DNA of 64,000 nucleotides from Bradyrhizobium sp. 4 (GCF_023100905.1 NZ_CP064686.1:1364001-1428000); one strand, 5' to 3'; shown: positions 53,814 through 63,424, counted from the first letter of the stretch. Made by a program: numbers and translations. The notes: a model not told the origin generated them from the sequence alone.

Positions 53814-54968
53814 ATGAATTCCATCATTGCGGGTAAAGCCGCCAGCTATGCGGCAGGCTTAGATGCGCTCAAACACGAGAACCGCCTGCGGAGTCTCAAG
53901 CCGCGCACCGGGATTGACTTTTCATCCAACGATTATCTGGCCCTGGCGAGCGCGCCGCGCATGAAAAAAGCGATCGTCACCGCGCTTGAAGCCGGTACTC
54001 CGATCGGAGCCGGCGGATCACGGCTTCTGCGCGGCAACTGCGAGGAGCACGAATGCCTCGAAGCAGCAGCGGCGCGGTTCTTCGGCGCGCAGACCGCGCT
54101 CTTCTTCGGCGGTGGTTATGTTGCAAATTTTGCGGTGCTGACAACGTTGCCGCAACGGGATGACCTGCTCGTCCTTGATTCCCTGGTTCACGCCAGCATT
54201 CACGAAGGAGCACGAACTGGCCGAGCCGCGTTTCGAATCACCGCCCATAACGACCCGCAGTTTATCGAAAGCGCAATTTGCGACTGGCGTGCCGCGGGCG
54301 GAGCGGGGCAGGTCTGGATCGTAGTCGAGAGCCTCTACAGCATGGATGGCGATTTCGCACCGCTTGAGGACCTGCTCGCGATCGCGGACCGGCACGATGC
54401 GTTCTTGGTTGTGGATGAAGCTCATGCCACCGGCGTTTACGGCGAGCAGGGGCGAGGGCTCACAGGGCCGTTTGAAGGACGCGAAAATCTCCTGGTTATT
54501 CATACCTGCGGTAAGGCGCTGGGAGCTGCCGGCGCGCTTGTCACCGCCTCTGGCGTGCTGCGCGACTTCATAATCAATCGCTGTCGCCCGTTTATCTTCG
54601 CGACCGCCCCCTCGCCGTTAATGGCGGTGGCCGTACGGGAGGCTCTGTTGATCCTGCAGGAGGAACCGGAGCGCCGACAGCGGCTGGCGAAGCTTGTCGC
54701 GTTCACGCATCAGGAGATGGTTGCGCGAGGCGAGAGAAGTCCTTCGAACTTGCAGATCCTGCCCTACATCGTTGGCGAGAATGCCCGCGCCATGAGGCTA
54801 GCGTCCGCGCTACAGGCTCGCGGATTTGACATCCGAGGAATCAGACCGCTAACGGTGCCGGCCGGCACGGCCCGTTTACGAATTTCACTGACGCTCAACG
54901 TCGGAGAGGATGAGGTGCGTGCGATGCTCGATGCCCTCGCTGAGGAGACGAGGGGCGGATCTCGATGA
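53814..54968 (+). CDS. bioF: BioF, 8-amino-7-oxononanoate synthase
   Basis: A 384-residue PLP enzyme joining pimeloyl-thioester and alanine. Shows FSSNDYLALASAPRMKKAIV, GSRLLRGNCEEHECLEAAAA, VVESLYSMDGDFAPLEDLLA, VVDEAHATGVYGEQGRGL and the Schiff-base lysine in HTCGKALGAAGALV. The frame is intact. bioD starts within its stop (ATGA-like overlap, 54965-54968). Confidence 0.92.
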   Translation: MNSIIAGKAASYAAGLDALKHENRLRSLKPRTGIDFSSNDYLALASAPRMKKAIVTALEAGTPIGAGGSRLLRGNCEEHECLEAAAARFFGAQTALFFGGGYVANFAVLTTLPQRDDLLVLDSLVHASIHEGARTGRAAFRITAHNDPQFIESAICDWRAAGGAGQVWIVVESLYSMDGDFAPLEDLLAIADRHDAFLVVDEAHATGVYGEQGRGLTGPFEGRENLLVIHTCGKALGAAGALVTASGVLRDFIINRCRPFIFATAPSPLMAVAVREALLILQEEPERRQRLAKLVAFTHQEMVARGERSPSNLQILPYIVGENARAMRLASALQARGFDIRGIRPLTVPAGTARLRISLTLNVGEDEVRAMLDALAEETRGGSR

Positions 54969-55597
54969 GCCAGCGGATCGTGGTGACCGGCACAGATACA
55001 GGGATCGGCAAATCTGTCTTTTCGGCAGGCCTTGCCCATCTTCTCGGCGCGAATTATTGGAAACCAATTCAGGCCGGTGTTGAAGGAGAGACCGATAGCG
55101 AGCAGGTCGCACGACTGAGCGGTCTTCCGGCCGATCGGATCGTTCCGGAGCGTTACCGCCTTAAAACGTCCGCCTCGCCGCACCATGCCGCCGAAATAGA
55201 CGGAATTCGCATCGACCCCGATTCGCTCGTCCTGCCGCATACCGGGGAGCGACCGCTCGTCATCGAAGGCGCTGGCGGGCTGATGGTGCCGCTGAATTCT
55301 AGTGCACTCTACATCGACATCTTCGAGCGGTGGCGACTTCCTGTTGTGCTTTGCGCGCGCACGCTACTCGGGACCATCAATCACTCCCTGCTCTCGATAG
55401 AGGCCTTACGAAAGCGCCAGATCGACATTCTTGGGATCGCATTCATCGGGGAAAGAAATTCGGAGACTGAGAGCGCAATTTGTGACATCGCGCGGGTGCG
55501 TTGGTTAGGACGGCTGCCCTGGATTTCTCCTTTGACGGCAGAGAGCCTACAGGCTGTCTTCAAAGGCTCGTTTATTCCCGGCGATTTCACGCCATGA
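54965..55597 (+). CDS. bioD: BioD, dethiobiotin synthetase
   Basis: A 210-residue ATP-dependent enzyme forming the ureido ring. P-loop TGTDTGIGKSVFSAGLA, YWKPIQAGVEGETDSEQVAR, LVIEGAGGLMVPLN and LGTINHSLLSIEALRK are present. The frame is intact. It overlaps bioF by 4 nt and bioA by 4 nt. Confidence 0.92.
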   Translation: MSQRIVVTGTDTGIGKSVFSAGLAHLLGANYWKPIQAGVEGETDSEQVARLSGLPADRIVPERYRLKTSASPHHAAEIDGIRIDPDSLVLPHTGERPLVIEGAGGLMVPLNSSALYIDIFERWRLPVVLCARTLLGTINHSLLSIEALRKRQIDILGIAFIGERNSETESAICDIARVRWLGRLPWISPLTAESLQAVFKGSFIPGDFTP

Positions 55598-56741
55598 AGC
55601 CAAACAAGAGGTGGCCAATTTGGCATCCATTCACGCAGCATGCTCTTCACAACGAGATGACCAAGGTTGTGCGTGGCGATGGTGCTTATCTCTACACTGC
55701 GGATGACAATCGAATCATAGATGCAATCTCATCCTGTTGGGTCGTCACTCACGGCCATTGCCATCCGCAGATCGTGAGCGCGATTCAGGAACAGCCCGGC
55801 AAGCTGAACCAAATCATTTTCGCCGGCTACACGCATGATCCGGCTGAGGAGGTCGCTCGGCTCCTTTTGAAACTCACACCCCAAGGCTTGGACCACGTGT
55901 TCTACTCGGACAGCGGGTCAGCCAGCGTGGAAGTCGCCTTGAAGATGGCACTCGGTTATTGGCATAGGCGAAGAGCGAACACGCATCGTTGTCATGCAGC
56001 ACTCCTATCACGGGGACACGTTCGGCGCGATGTCAGTTGGTGCCCGCGGTGTCTTCAACGCGGCGTACGGATCTCTCCTGTTCGACGTCACCTCAATCCC
56101 GTTCCCTGCGAGCGGTCGTGAGCGGGCGACGCTCGATGCGCTTGAGTCAGCATGTCGGAACGAAAATCCCGCAGCCTTTATTGTCGAGCCTCTGGTGTTA
56201 GGGGCAGGCGGAATGCTGATGTACCCAGCTTGGGTGCTAAGAGAGATGAAGCGGATCTGCGAGGCGTCGGACGTTCTGTTCATTGCCGATGAGGTCATGA
56301 CGGGCTGGGGCCGCACCGGAACAATCTTCGCCTGTGAGCAGGCCAATGTTGTGCCAAATATAGCGTGCTATTCCAAGGGTCTCACGGGAGGGGCGCTACC
56401 GCTCGCGGTGACACTCTGCCGGGCAGAGATTTTCGATGCCCATCATTCAAAAGACCGTACCCGCACATTCTTGCACTCGAGTTCGTATACGGCAAATCCG
56501 GTGGCCTGTGCCGCCGCCAAAGCTAACCTGGATCTGTGGAAAGGCCAGGAATGTCACCGGCGCATCGCTGCGGTCGCAACCATGCAAGAGCAGGCAATTG
56601 AAGGATTCCGCGCCGATCCGCGCTTTGCAAACGTTCGCATAGCGGCACCATCACAGCACTCGACCTGAAGACGAGAGGTACCGGCTATCTGGCAGGCGTC
56701 GGCCCGAGGCTTCACGCCTTCTTTAACGACCGCAATCTCTT

Positions 56742-56749
56742 GCTGCATC
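56742..56749. repeat. Left target-site duplication of IS66
   Basis: GCTGCATC, repeated exactly at 59866-59873 on the other side of the element. Eight bases is the usual IS66 duplication length, and it restores bioA sense. Confidence 0.92.
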
Positions 56750-56837
56750 GTAAGCGGGGCTGCGAGGCCCACCAGATTGTTTGTGCGTAGACCTGTGAGC
56801 GCCGCTAGAAGAGTCATCTTCTGCAAGGGTGCTCACA

Positions 56838-57260
56838 ATGGACGACCATTCGGACGACATAAGACGACCGTTGTCACCGCGCATAGAAGTGTACGCCGGC
56901 GGCGGCCGGAAACAGTGGCCAGATGATTTGAAGGCGCAGATTGTCGCGGACAGTCTCGAGCCGGGCGCGATCGTAACAGATGTCGCACGTCGCCATGGCT
57001 GCCGGCCCCAGCAGGTGCATGACTGGCGGCGCCGGGCGCGTTTGGGTCAATTGGTGCTGCCAGCTGCGGCGGGTGCACTGTCGTTTGTGCCGTTGGTGTC
57101 GGAATCGTCGCCATCGGCGGCTGCAGCTCCCTCCGGATCGCCGGAAGCAGCCGTTGTGACGGTTGAGCTCCAGGGGGCACGAGTTGAGGTGCGAGGGACG
57201 CCTGGACTTGCCGTGCTGAGTGATGTGTTTGTTGCGTTGCGCCGGACACGTTCATGCTGA
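56838..57260 (+). CDS. tnpA: IS66 TnpA (accessory transposition protein)
   Basis: A 140-residue protein with an IS3/IS66-type HTH (WPDDLKAQIVADSLEPGAIV, TDVARRHGCRPQQVHDWRRR) and a C-terminal alanine/serine linker ending VELQGARVEVRGTPGLAVL. Overlaps tnpB by 7 nt. Start ATG 56838; a GTG 3 codons upstream is possible. Confidence 0.88.
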   Translation: MDDHSDDIRRPLSPRIEVYAGGGRKQWPDDLKAQIVADSLEPGAIVTDVARRHGCRPQQVHDWRRRARLGQLVLPAAAGALSFVPLVSESSPSAAAAPSGSPEAAVVTVELQGARVEVRGTPGLAVLSDVFVALRRTRSC

Positions 57261-57667
57261 CGGCTCCCGCTGGCCTCATGATTTACGTTGCGACCCGACC
57301 TGTAGACTTCAGGAAGGGCGCGGATGGTCTGGCGCTGTTGGCGAAGGAGACGCTGGGCCACGATCCGATGAAGGGCGTGGCGGTGGTCTTCCGTGCGAAG
57401 CGCGCTGATCGGGTGAAGATCGTGGTCTGGGATGGTAGTGGCCTCGTGCTGTATTGGAAGCGGCTTGAGGGCAGCGCCTTCAAGTGGCCGCCGGTCGTTG
57501 ACGGCGTCATGCGAATGAACGCCGCGCAGTTGTTCCGCGCTTCTGGCCGGCATGGATTGGACACGCATGCATGCGCCTCGAATCCCGCAGCCGAAAGCGC
57601 TTGCGTAGGACATAAAATCTTCGCTGCATCGGGGCGCGAAGCATGGCAGACTCGGGCCAATGAGTGA
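57254..57667 (+). CDS. tnpB: IS66 TnpB (accessory ORF2)
   Basis: A 137-residue IS66 Orf2 protein: TRPVDFRKGADGLALLAKET, VVFRAKRADRVKIVVWDGSG and LVLYWKRLEGSAFKWPPV are its hallmarks. Biochemical role unknown but needed for transposition. Overlaps tnpC by 8 nt. Confidence 0.9.
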   Translation: MLTAPAGLMIYVATRPVDFRKGADGLALLAKETLGHDPMKGVAVVFRAKRADRVKIVVWDGSGLVLYWKRLEGSAFKWPPVVDGVMRMNAAQLFRASGRHGLDTHACASNPAAESACVGHKIFAASGREAWQTRANE

Positions 57668-59225
57668 TTTGCCTGATGAACTGCCGAGCGATCCAGCCGA
57701 GTTGCGTGCCTTTGCCGCGGCTCTGCTGGATCGCTGCGCCAGGCTCGAGCGGTTGCTCAAGCTTGCAAAAGACGCGCAGTTCGGTCGATCGTCGGAAAAG
57801 CTTGACGCTGATCAGCTCCAGCTTATTCTGGAGGATATTGATCAGGCTGTCGCGGCTCTCGAAGCAGCCGAGGACCGCGCCAATCCCAAAACACGCGAGA
57901 AGAGAGCTGCCGAGCGCAGGGCCAATCGTGGCAAGCTGCCGGAGCATTTGCCGCGCATCATCGAGACCCTGATGCCCGCTGCAACCTGCTGCCCGTGCTG
58001 CGCAGGCGACCTTTTTGAGATCGGTCACGATGAGAGCCAGAGGCTGGACGTCGTACCGGCGCAGTATCGCGTTATCGTCACCCGCCGCCCCAAACTGGCC
58101 TGCCGCGCCTGTCACGGCGTCGTCCTCCAGCATGCTGCTCCCGAGCGATTGATCAGGGGAGGACTGCCGACCGAGCGGCTCGTCGCGCATGTGATCGATG
58201 CCAAGTATCATTGGCATTTGCCGCTTTACCGCCAGACGCAGATGCTGGCGACGCACGGTATTGCCATCGACCGTTCCACGCTCGCCTTCTGGGTCGGCTA
58301 TGCGGCCCAGGAATTGAAGCCCTTGTGGCATCGTCTGCGCCAGCTTCTGCTCGCCTCTCCGAAGCTCTGTGTCGATGAGACCCCGGCGCCGGTGCTGGAT
58401 CCCGGGCGCGGCAGGACCAAAACCGGCTACTTCTGGGCGCTGTCGCGCGATGACAGGCCTTGGGCCGGGCCTGATCCGCCCGGCGTGGTCTATGCCTATG
58501 CACCAGGCCGCGGCGCCGTTCATGGCTTGCGACTGCTCGAAGGCTATCGCGGCATCATCCACTGCGACGGCTATCAGGCTTACAAGACCATGATGCGAGA
58601 GACGCGTGCGGACGCCTTGTCCGGGACGCTCGCATTCTGCTGGTCGCATCTCCGGCGCCAGTTTGTGAAGATCGAGCGCGAGGCTTCGCCGGCGCCGGCG
58701 CCGGTTGCCCGCGAGGCCCTCGAGCGCATCGCCCAGCTCTACGCGGTCGAGAAAGTCCTCCGTGGCCGATCTGACGCCGAGCGCCGCGCGGGCCGGCAGG
58801 CGCATGCCCGGCCGTTGGCTGCAGCCTTGAAGCAGTGGTTTGAGGCGAAGCTTGGTCACCTCGCGCAGAAGAGTGAGACGGCGAAAGCTTTACGCTATGC
58901 ACTGCGTCATTGGGACGGCTTGACGCTCTACCTTGATGACGGGCGCATCGAAATGGACACCAACGCAGTCGAGCGTGCGATGCGGCCGATCAAGCTCAAT
59001 GCCAAGAACGCCCTGTTCGCCGGGTGTGACGAGGGTGCTGAGAATTGGGCATTGCTGGCGTCGCTCATTGAGACCTGTAAGCTCAACGGCGTCAGCGCCG
59101 AGTATTGGCTTGCCGACGTTCTCGCAAAGCTCGTCAATGGCTGGCCGGCGGCACGGCTGGACGAACTGCTTCCCTGGGCATCCACCTATACGATGCATGC
59201 ACAAGATCCGAGGCTTGCGGCATGA
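57660..59225 (+). CDS. tnpC: IS66 TnpC transposase
   Basis: A 521-residue DDE transposase. N-terminal coiled coil/leucine-zipper region (RAFAAALLDRCARLERLLKL), a CCPCC zinc-binding segment (AATCCPCCAGDLF), and catalytic residues D in CVDETPAPVLDPGRGRTKTG, D in IHCDGYQAYKT and E in NAVERAMRPIKLNAKNALFA. The frame is intact; its stop overlaps the next gene's start (ATGA). Confidence 0.92.
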   Translation: MSDLPDELPSDPAELRAFAAALLDRCARLERLLKLAKDAQFGRSSEKLDADQLQLILEDIDQAVAALEAAEDRANPKTREKRAAERRANRGKLPEHLPRIIETLMPAATCCPCCAGDLFEIGHDESQRLDVVPAQYRVIVTRRPKLACRACHGVVLQHAAPERLIRGGLPTERLVAHVIDAKYHWHLPLYRQTQMLATHGIAIDRSTLAFWVGYAAQELKPLWHRLRQLLLASPKLCVDETPAPVLDPGRGRTKTGYFWALSRDDRPWAGPDPPGVVYAYAPGRGAVHGLRLLEGYRGIIHCDGYQAYKTMMRETRADALSGTLAFCWSHLRRQFVKIEREASPAPAPVAREALERIAQLYAVEKVLRGRSDAERRAGRQAHARPLAAALKQWFEAKLGHLAQKSETAKALRYALRHWDGLTLYLDDGRIEMDTNAVERAMRPIKLNAKNALFAGCDEGAENWALLASLIETCKLNGVSAEYWLADVLAKLVNGWPAARLDELLPWASTYTMHAQDPRLAA

Positions 59226-59824
59226 GCCTCAGCACGACCGCGGTCCGGATCAAAGTGACTCTCAAGGACGTGAAACCGGAGGTGATGCGATGCCTTGTCG
59301 TGCCGCTCACGCTGCGCCTTGATCGGCTGCATCTGACGCTTCAGGCGGCGTTTGGCTGGACGAATAGCCATCTCTTCGAGTTCTTCGCTGGTGAGGCACA
59401 TTGGGGGATTCCCGACCCCGACAATGATTACGGCCACCAGCCCATGGATGCCCGTAAAGCGCGGCTTTGCGATATCGTTCGAGAGACTGGCGCCAAGACG
59501 ATCCACTATCTCTATGACTTCGGCGACAGCTGGGACCATGTGATCAAGCTCGAAAAATGGTTCGACAACACCACGACGGAGGGCATGCCCTTCCTGCTCG
59601 AGGCCGCCGGTCGTTGTCCTCCGGAAGACGTCGGCGGTGCGCCAGGCTATGCCGAATACCTCGACGCCATCAGCGACCCTGCTCATCCGGAGCACGAACA
59701 TATGCGCCGCTGGGGCCCAGAGCGGTTCGATCCCAACGTGATCGACCGGAAGGCCCTCGAGGCCGCCGTCGACGCGTTGTCCGACACATGGAAGCCGCGG
59801 CGCCGCGTCACGCGCTCAAAATAG
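59222..59824 (+). CDS. pRiA4b ORF-3-like passenger protein
   Basis: A 200-residue protein inside the IS66 ends, translationally coupled to tnpC. It carries the pRiA4b ORF-3 domain pattern: VRIKVTLKDVKPEVMRCLVV, LDRLHLTLQAAFGWTNSHLF, HYLYDFGDSWDHVIKLEKWF, and CPPEDVGGAPGYAEYLDAI. Such proteins are found on plasmids and mobile elements; their function is unknown. The basic tail (KPRRRVTRSK) may bind nucleic acid (inference). Confidence 0.85.
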   Translation: MSLSTTAVRIKVTLKDVKPEVMRCLVVPLTLRLDRLHLTLQAAFGWTNSHLFEFFAGEAHWGIPDPDNDYGHQPMDARKARLCDIVRETGAKTIHYLYDFGDSWDHVIKLEKWFDNTTTEGMPFLLEAAGRCPPEDVGGAPGYAEYLDAISDPAHPEHEHMRRWGPERFDPNVIDRKALEAAVDALSDTWKPRRRVTRSK

Positions 59825-59865
59825 ACGTCAAGCGCCATTCAAAAGGGCCGCAGAGCTACGCTTAC

Positions 59866-59873
59866 GCTGCATC
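59866..59873. repeat. Right target-site duplication of IS66
   Basis: GCTGCATC, identical to 56742-56749; beyond it the bioA C-terminus continues. Confidence 0.92.
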
Positions 59874-59977
59874 CACTCGGTAATACGATTTATGTGATGC
59901 CGCCATATTGTGTAACAGTAGGTGACCTGGACGAAATTTATGCAGGCATCTGTGACGCTGCCGATACGCTGGCCTGA

Positions 59978-60199
59978 AGACGCGCGCGGTAGCGCAAGAT
60001 GGAGGATCCTGAGCTGTCGTCGGCTTCCCGAACGACTTGAGAGAGCCTTGCCATAGACCTACGAAATGGGCGATTTTGACCTCGCATCTGCAATGTGGGT
60101 GCTGCCGGGCGAGCGAGATCGCGGGCTTCGCCGGCCACGGTGTCATCGCGCGTTCGGTTCAGTTCGATCGCGTCATCGCCATTGGTTGCGTGTTCATCT
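59978..60199. other. Downstream of bioA, possible bioZ remnant
   Basis: In Mesorhizobium the gene after bioA is bioZ (a KAS III-like enzyme). One frame here reads SEIAGFAGHGVIARSVQFDR, which might be a decayed bioZ start, but the evidence is thin. It is cut at 60200 by the second IS66. Confidence 0.25.
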
Positions 60200-60219
60200 G
60201 TAAGCGCTTAGCCGCAACC

Positions 60220-61809
60220 CTATTGAGGCTGGCTTGACGTTTTGCGGAATCGCCACGGCATGAGGTCTTCGATGCGGCTATGGGGATGGCCGTCGATGAT
60301 CGTCTCGAGTGTTTCGGCGATGTAGGCGGCCGGGTTGACGTCGTTGAGCTTGCAGGTGGCGACGATCGAGGCGAGCAAGGCCCAGTTTTCGGCTCCGACC
60401 TCATGACCGGCGAAGAGCGCATTTTTTCTGGTCAGGCAGACTGGCCGGATGGCGTTCTCGACAGGGTTGGTGTCGAGCTCGAGGCGCCCGTCTTCGAGGA
60501 AGCGGGTCAGACCTTGCCAGTGATTGAGCGCGTAGCGGATGTCCTCGGCGAGCGTCGAACCGCTGGAGATCATCGACAGCTGTTTTTCGAACCACGACTT
60601 CAACGCGGCTACCATTGGCAGCGAGTGCTCCTTGCGCGCGGCCAACCGTATGTTCGGCGATGCACCGCGCACCATGGCTTCGATGGCGTAAAGCTGTGCG
60701 ATGTGCCGAATGGCGGCCTCGGCGATCGGCGATTTGCTATTGCGGGCCAATTTGACGAAGCGTCGGCGCAAGTGGCTCCAGCAATGCACGAGCGTCCAAG
60801 GCCCTTGCAGTCGAGCGACTTCGGTCAGTCGATCATAACCGTCATAGGCATCGCATTGCAGGAAGCGTCCGCCAAAGCCATCCAGGAACTGCTCAGCGAA
60901 GGCACCGCTGCGACTGGGGGCATATCGGAACAGCACGATCGGCGGACTTGGGCCGCTGTGGCCGCGGTCGTCTGAGGCAATCGCCCAGAAGTAGCCTTTC
61001 TTCGTTTGGCCGCGCCCCGGATCGAGTACCGGCGCCTTGGTCTCGTCCATGAACAGCCGATCCGCCGTGGCCAGGTGGTGGCGCATGTGTTCCGCGATGG
61101 GCTGAAGATGGAAGCAGGCGCGGCCGGACCAGTTGCCCAGTGTCGCCCGATCAAGCCGGATGCCCTGGCGCGCATAGATCTCGGCCTGACGGTAAAATGG
61201 CGTATGGTCGCCAAATTTGGAGACGATCACGTGCGCGATGGCCGCTTCGGTCGGCAGCCCGCCGGGCACGACGTGCTCCGGTGCGTGCGCCTGCACGACG
61301 GGGCCGGAGCAGCGGCGACAGATGTATTTTGGGCGGCGTGTGATCAGCACGCGCCATTGCGCCGGGATCACGTCGAGGCGCTGGCTGACGTCCTCGCCGA
61401 TCTTCGTCATGGCGCCGCAACCGCACGGGCAAAGCGTACTCGCAGGCTCGATGATCCGTTCCACCCGCGGCAAATGGGCAGGCAGGCAGCCGCGATTGCG
61501 ATGAGAACCTTGATCCGGCGCGCTCCGCGATCGGCCCTTGATCACAGCCTCGGCTCTCTCCTGCGCCGCGTCCAGGATGCCTTGCGCGATCTCCACGTCT
61601 TCCAGCGGCAAGTGATACTGATCTGGCCGCAGCTTCTCGGACTTCGCGCCGAACTTCTCGCGTCGCAATTCGCCGAGAATGACCTCCAACCGACGCCGCG
61701 CCTCTTCCGACGTCGCCAGCGCCGCCTGATGTTCGCTCAAGGCCGCCTGCGTTTGCGCCAAAAGCGCTTTCAATTGTTCATTTTCGTCGCGCAGCGCCGC
61801 GATGCTCAT
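60220..61809 (-). CDS. tnpC: IS66 TnpC transposase (second copy)
   Basis: A 529-residue DDE transposase with an N-terminal coiled coil (ALRDENEQLKALLAQTQAAL), zinc segment (ASTLCPCGCGAM; ICRRCSGP), and catalytic D in FMDETKAPVLDPGRGQTKKG, D in LQCDAYDGYD and E in NPVENAIRPVCLTRKNALFA. The frame is intact. Confidence 0.92.
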   Translation of the reverse strand: MSIAALRDENEQLKALLAQTQAALSEHQAALATSEEARRRLEVILGELRREKFGAKSEKLRPDQYHLPLEDVEIAQGILDAAQERAEAVIKGRSRSAPDQGSHRNRGCLPAHLPRVERIIEPASTLCPCGCGAMTKIGEDVSQRLDVIPAQWRVLITRRPKYICRRCSGPVVQAHAPEHVVPGGLPTEAAIAHVIVSKFGDHTPFYRQAEIYARQGIRLDRATLGNWSGRACFHLQPIAEHMRHHLATADRLFMDETKAPVLDPGRGQTKKGYFWAIASDDRGHSGPSPPIVLFRYAPSRSGAFAEQFLDGFGGRFLQCDAYDGYDRLTEVARLQGPWTLVHCWSHLRRRFVKLARNSKSPIAEAAIRHIAQLYAIEAMVRGASPNIRLAARKEHSLPMVAALKSWFEKQLSMISSGSTLAEDIRYALNHWQGLTRFLEDGRLELDTNPVENAIRPVCLTRKNALFAGHEVGAENWALLASIVATCKLNDVNPAAYIAETLETIIDGHPHSRIEDLMPWRFRKTSSQPQ

Positions 61810-61878
61810 GCGCTATTTCGAGCACATCGCCGCCGCGCGTGCCACATTCAAAATAGCTTCCGAGTCATTCTGCCGCAG

Positions 61879-62232
61879 TTATCCAGCCGCCTGGGGACGC
61901 CGCGCTTCTTCCGGGCGGACCAACCTCCAATCCAGCCCCTCGAACAGGGCTGCGAACATCGCCGGCGATATCCGTATCACGCCGTCTGCGATCGTTGGCC
62001 AAACGAACTTGCAACCTTCAAGACGCTTGTGCACCAACACCAGACCCGTTCGATCCCAGACCAAAATCTTGATCCGGTCCGCTCGTTTCGATCGGAACAC
62101 GAAGGCTGCGCCGCTGAACGGGTCGAGACGAAGCATCTCCTGCACCTTCGCCGCAAGCCCATCGTGGCCACAGCGGAAGTCGATCGGCCGCGTCGCGATG
62201 TAAATCTTCAGATCGGCACCGGCCGCGATCAT
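61879..62232 (-). CDS. tnpB: IS66 TnpB (second copy)
   Basis: A 117-residue Orf2 protein: LKIYIATRPIDFRCGHDGLA, FVFRSKRADRIKILVWDRTG and LVLVHKRLEGCKFVWPTIAD. Overlaps the tnpA stop by 4 nt. Confidence 0.9.
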   Translation of the reverse strand: MIAAGADLKIYIATRPIDFRCGHDGLAAKVQEMLRLDPFSGAAFVFRSKRADRIKILVWDRTGLVLVHKRLEGCKFVWPTIADGVIRISPAMFAALFEGLDWRLVRPEEARRPQAAG

Positions 62233-62651
62233 CGTGACGCTCGCATCGCGCGGATCACACGGGACAGCTGCTCGCCATCTATGGCTGTGTCCGTCCGCAG
62301 CACGACATCGCCGATCGCGATCTCAAGCTTGATCGCCGGAACCTGACGCTCCTCCAACGCACCTTCCACGACTAGCGGCGCGAATGTCGGCTGCGATACC
62401 TCGCGCGGCGGCAACATGCCTCGCTGTCGAAACCGCCGCCGCCAATCGTAGATTTGCCAGCGCGTCGCTCCGTGCTTGCGCGCCACCTCGGACACCTGGG
62501 CACCGGGTAACAGACTCTCGGCGACGATCCGAGCTCTCTCAGCTTCCGAACGTACGCGGCGCCCCGATGGTCCTTCAAGAACCTCCAGCCGGCTCACCGA
62601 TCCCCTCGTTGAGCCGTCCAAATGGACGTCCTTTTTGCTGTCCAATCCCAT
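62229..62651 (-). CDS. tnpA: IS66 TnpA (second copy)
   Basis: A 140-residue protein with the HTH RSEAERARIVAESLLPGAQV, SEVARKHGATRWQIYDWRRR and a C-terminal tail (IAIGDVVLRTDTAIDGEQLS). It binds DNA, presumably the element ends. First gene of the element's leftward operon. Confidence 0.9.
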   Translation of the reverse strand: MGLDSKKDVHLDGSTRGSVSRLEVLEGPSGRRVRSEAERARIVAESLLPGAQVSEVARKHGATRWQIYDWRRRFRQRGMLPPREVSQPTFAPLVVEGALEERQVPAIKLEIAIGDVVLRTDTAIDGEQLSRVIRAMRASR

Positions 62652-62731
62652 CCGAAACCTCCGTCCAAGCCGGAGGCTTCTTTCGCACGTTCATTCGAAT
62701 TCTGAAGCAAGGGTATCGGCTTCGCGCTTAC

Positions 62732-63424
62732 GGTTCATCTGTGTGGATGCCTGCGCGAACTTTGGTACAAAGTCATGAAGTTGTGCGTCCATTGGTGACA
62801 GTCTGTTGCGGAAGTGCCGCCGTTATCTCGATTAGAAGAGATCGCCTGGGCGGCAGGTCTTATCAAGCGTCTGCGGACGCGAAGATGCTGGACACGTCAT
62901 CCGCATTCCGGAGTTTGCGGCGGCCGTGCGAGCGCTGGTACATCTTTCCTATCTCTCTCGCCTGGATCGCGGTCGTTTGCGGAGCCTGCAGTCCGCCGAA
63001 GCCGCGGCTCTAAGCGCCATAGCCCAACCTTGTCAGCAGCGAGAGGCAATAGACATTCCGCCTTAAGGAGCTGACAGCGGCTTTGACACGTAGATCGGAG
63101 CCTCCATAAGCACATCCACTGTCGCCGCTCGCGTGGGTCGCCCGCAGGCCGCCGTTTGACGCGCACATTGTTTGATGGCCGTTCCAAGAACCACCGCGCA
63201 GAGGACATCTTGAAAGATCTTGTTTGCTGACCGCGCGATCATTGGAAACTTCGTGCTTTCCAAGTTCTCGGTGACGCGCCTTTTCGGCCGGCAGATGCCT
63301 TTTGCTCTTCCAAGGGGAAGGCCATTTCCAGAGACATGCGGAGGCCGGATCAGATCGAACAGAGCCACATTTCGCAGCTGTCAGTTGAACGCGTCACGAT
63401 TCCAGTTCTGCAATGATGCAAGGA
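62732..63424. other. Intergenic, decayed DNA
   Basis: About 700 bp with scattered protein-like bits (for instance CGSAAVISIRRDRLGG in one frame, VIRIPEFAAAVRALVHLSYL in another) but no continuous gene. It may contain the rest of whatever the second IS66 interrupted, possibly bioZ, but this cannot be shown. Confidence 0.3.

Larger units (their letters stand above)
56750..59865 (+). mobile_element. IS66-family element with passenger gene
   Basis: A 3116-bp element. Ends are GTAAGCG (56750) and CGCTTAC (59859-59865), the standard IS66 termini, flanked by the 8-bp duplication GCTGCATC. It holds tnpA, tnpB and tnpC with overlapping ends plus a fourth gene (59222-59824) inside the ends. All frames are intact, so insertion was probably recent relative to the point lesions in bioA. 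Confidence 0.93.
55594..59977 (+). pseudogene. bioA: bioA (DAPA aminotransferase), broken by IS66
   Basis: Starts at ATG 55594 overlapping the bioD stop. The first frame (WPIWHPFTQHALHNEMTKVV to ALGYWH) shifts near 55970 into MQHSYHGDTFGAMSVGARGV, with LFIADEVMTGWGRTG and the lysine in CYSKGLTGGALPLAV. A missing G near 56645 causes a second shift into TITALDLKTRGTGYLAGVGP. At 56749 the gene is cut by an IS66; its exact C-terminus (PLGNTIYVMPPYCVTVGDLD to DAADTLA) resumes at 59866 and stops at 59975-59977. At least three lesions. Confidence 0.92.
60200..62731 (-). mobile_element. Second, different IS66-family element
   Basis: About 2530 bp, ends GTAAGCG (60200) and CGCTTAC (62725-62731). GTTCATCT precedes the left end and GTTCATCT follows one base after the right end, consistent with an 8-bp target duplication with one extra G. 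It encodes tnpA, tnpB and tnpC leftward with no passenger gene. Its proteins differ clearly from those of the element at 56750-59865. Confidence 0.88.

Noticed and set aside
57507..58859. 450-aa minus-strand open frame
   Set aside because: Antisense to the IS66 transposase; no motifs.
61006..62346. 446-aa plus-strand open frame
   Set aside because: Antisense to IS66 tnpC/tnpB; composition typical of a shadow frame.
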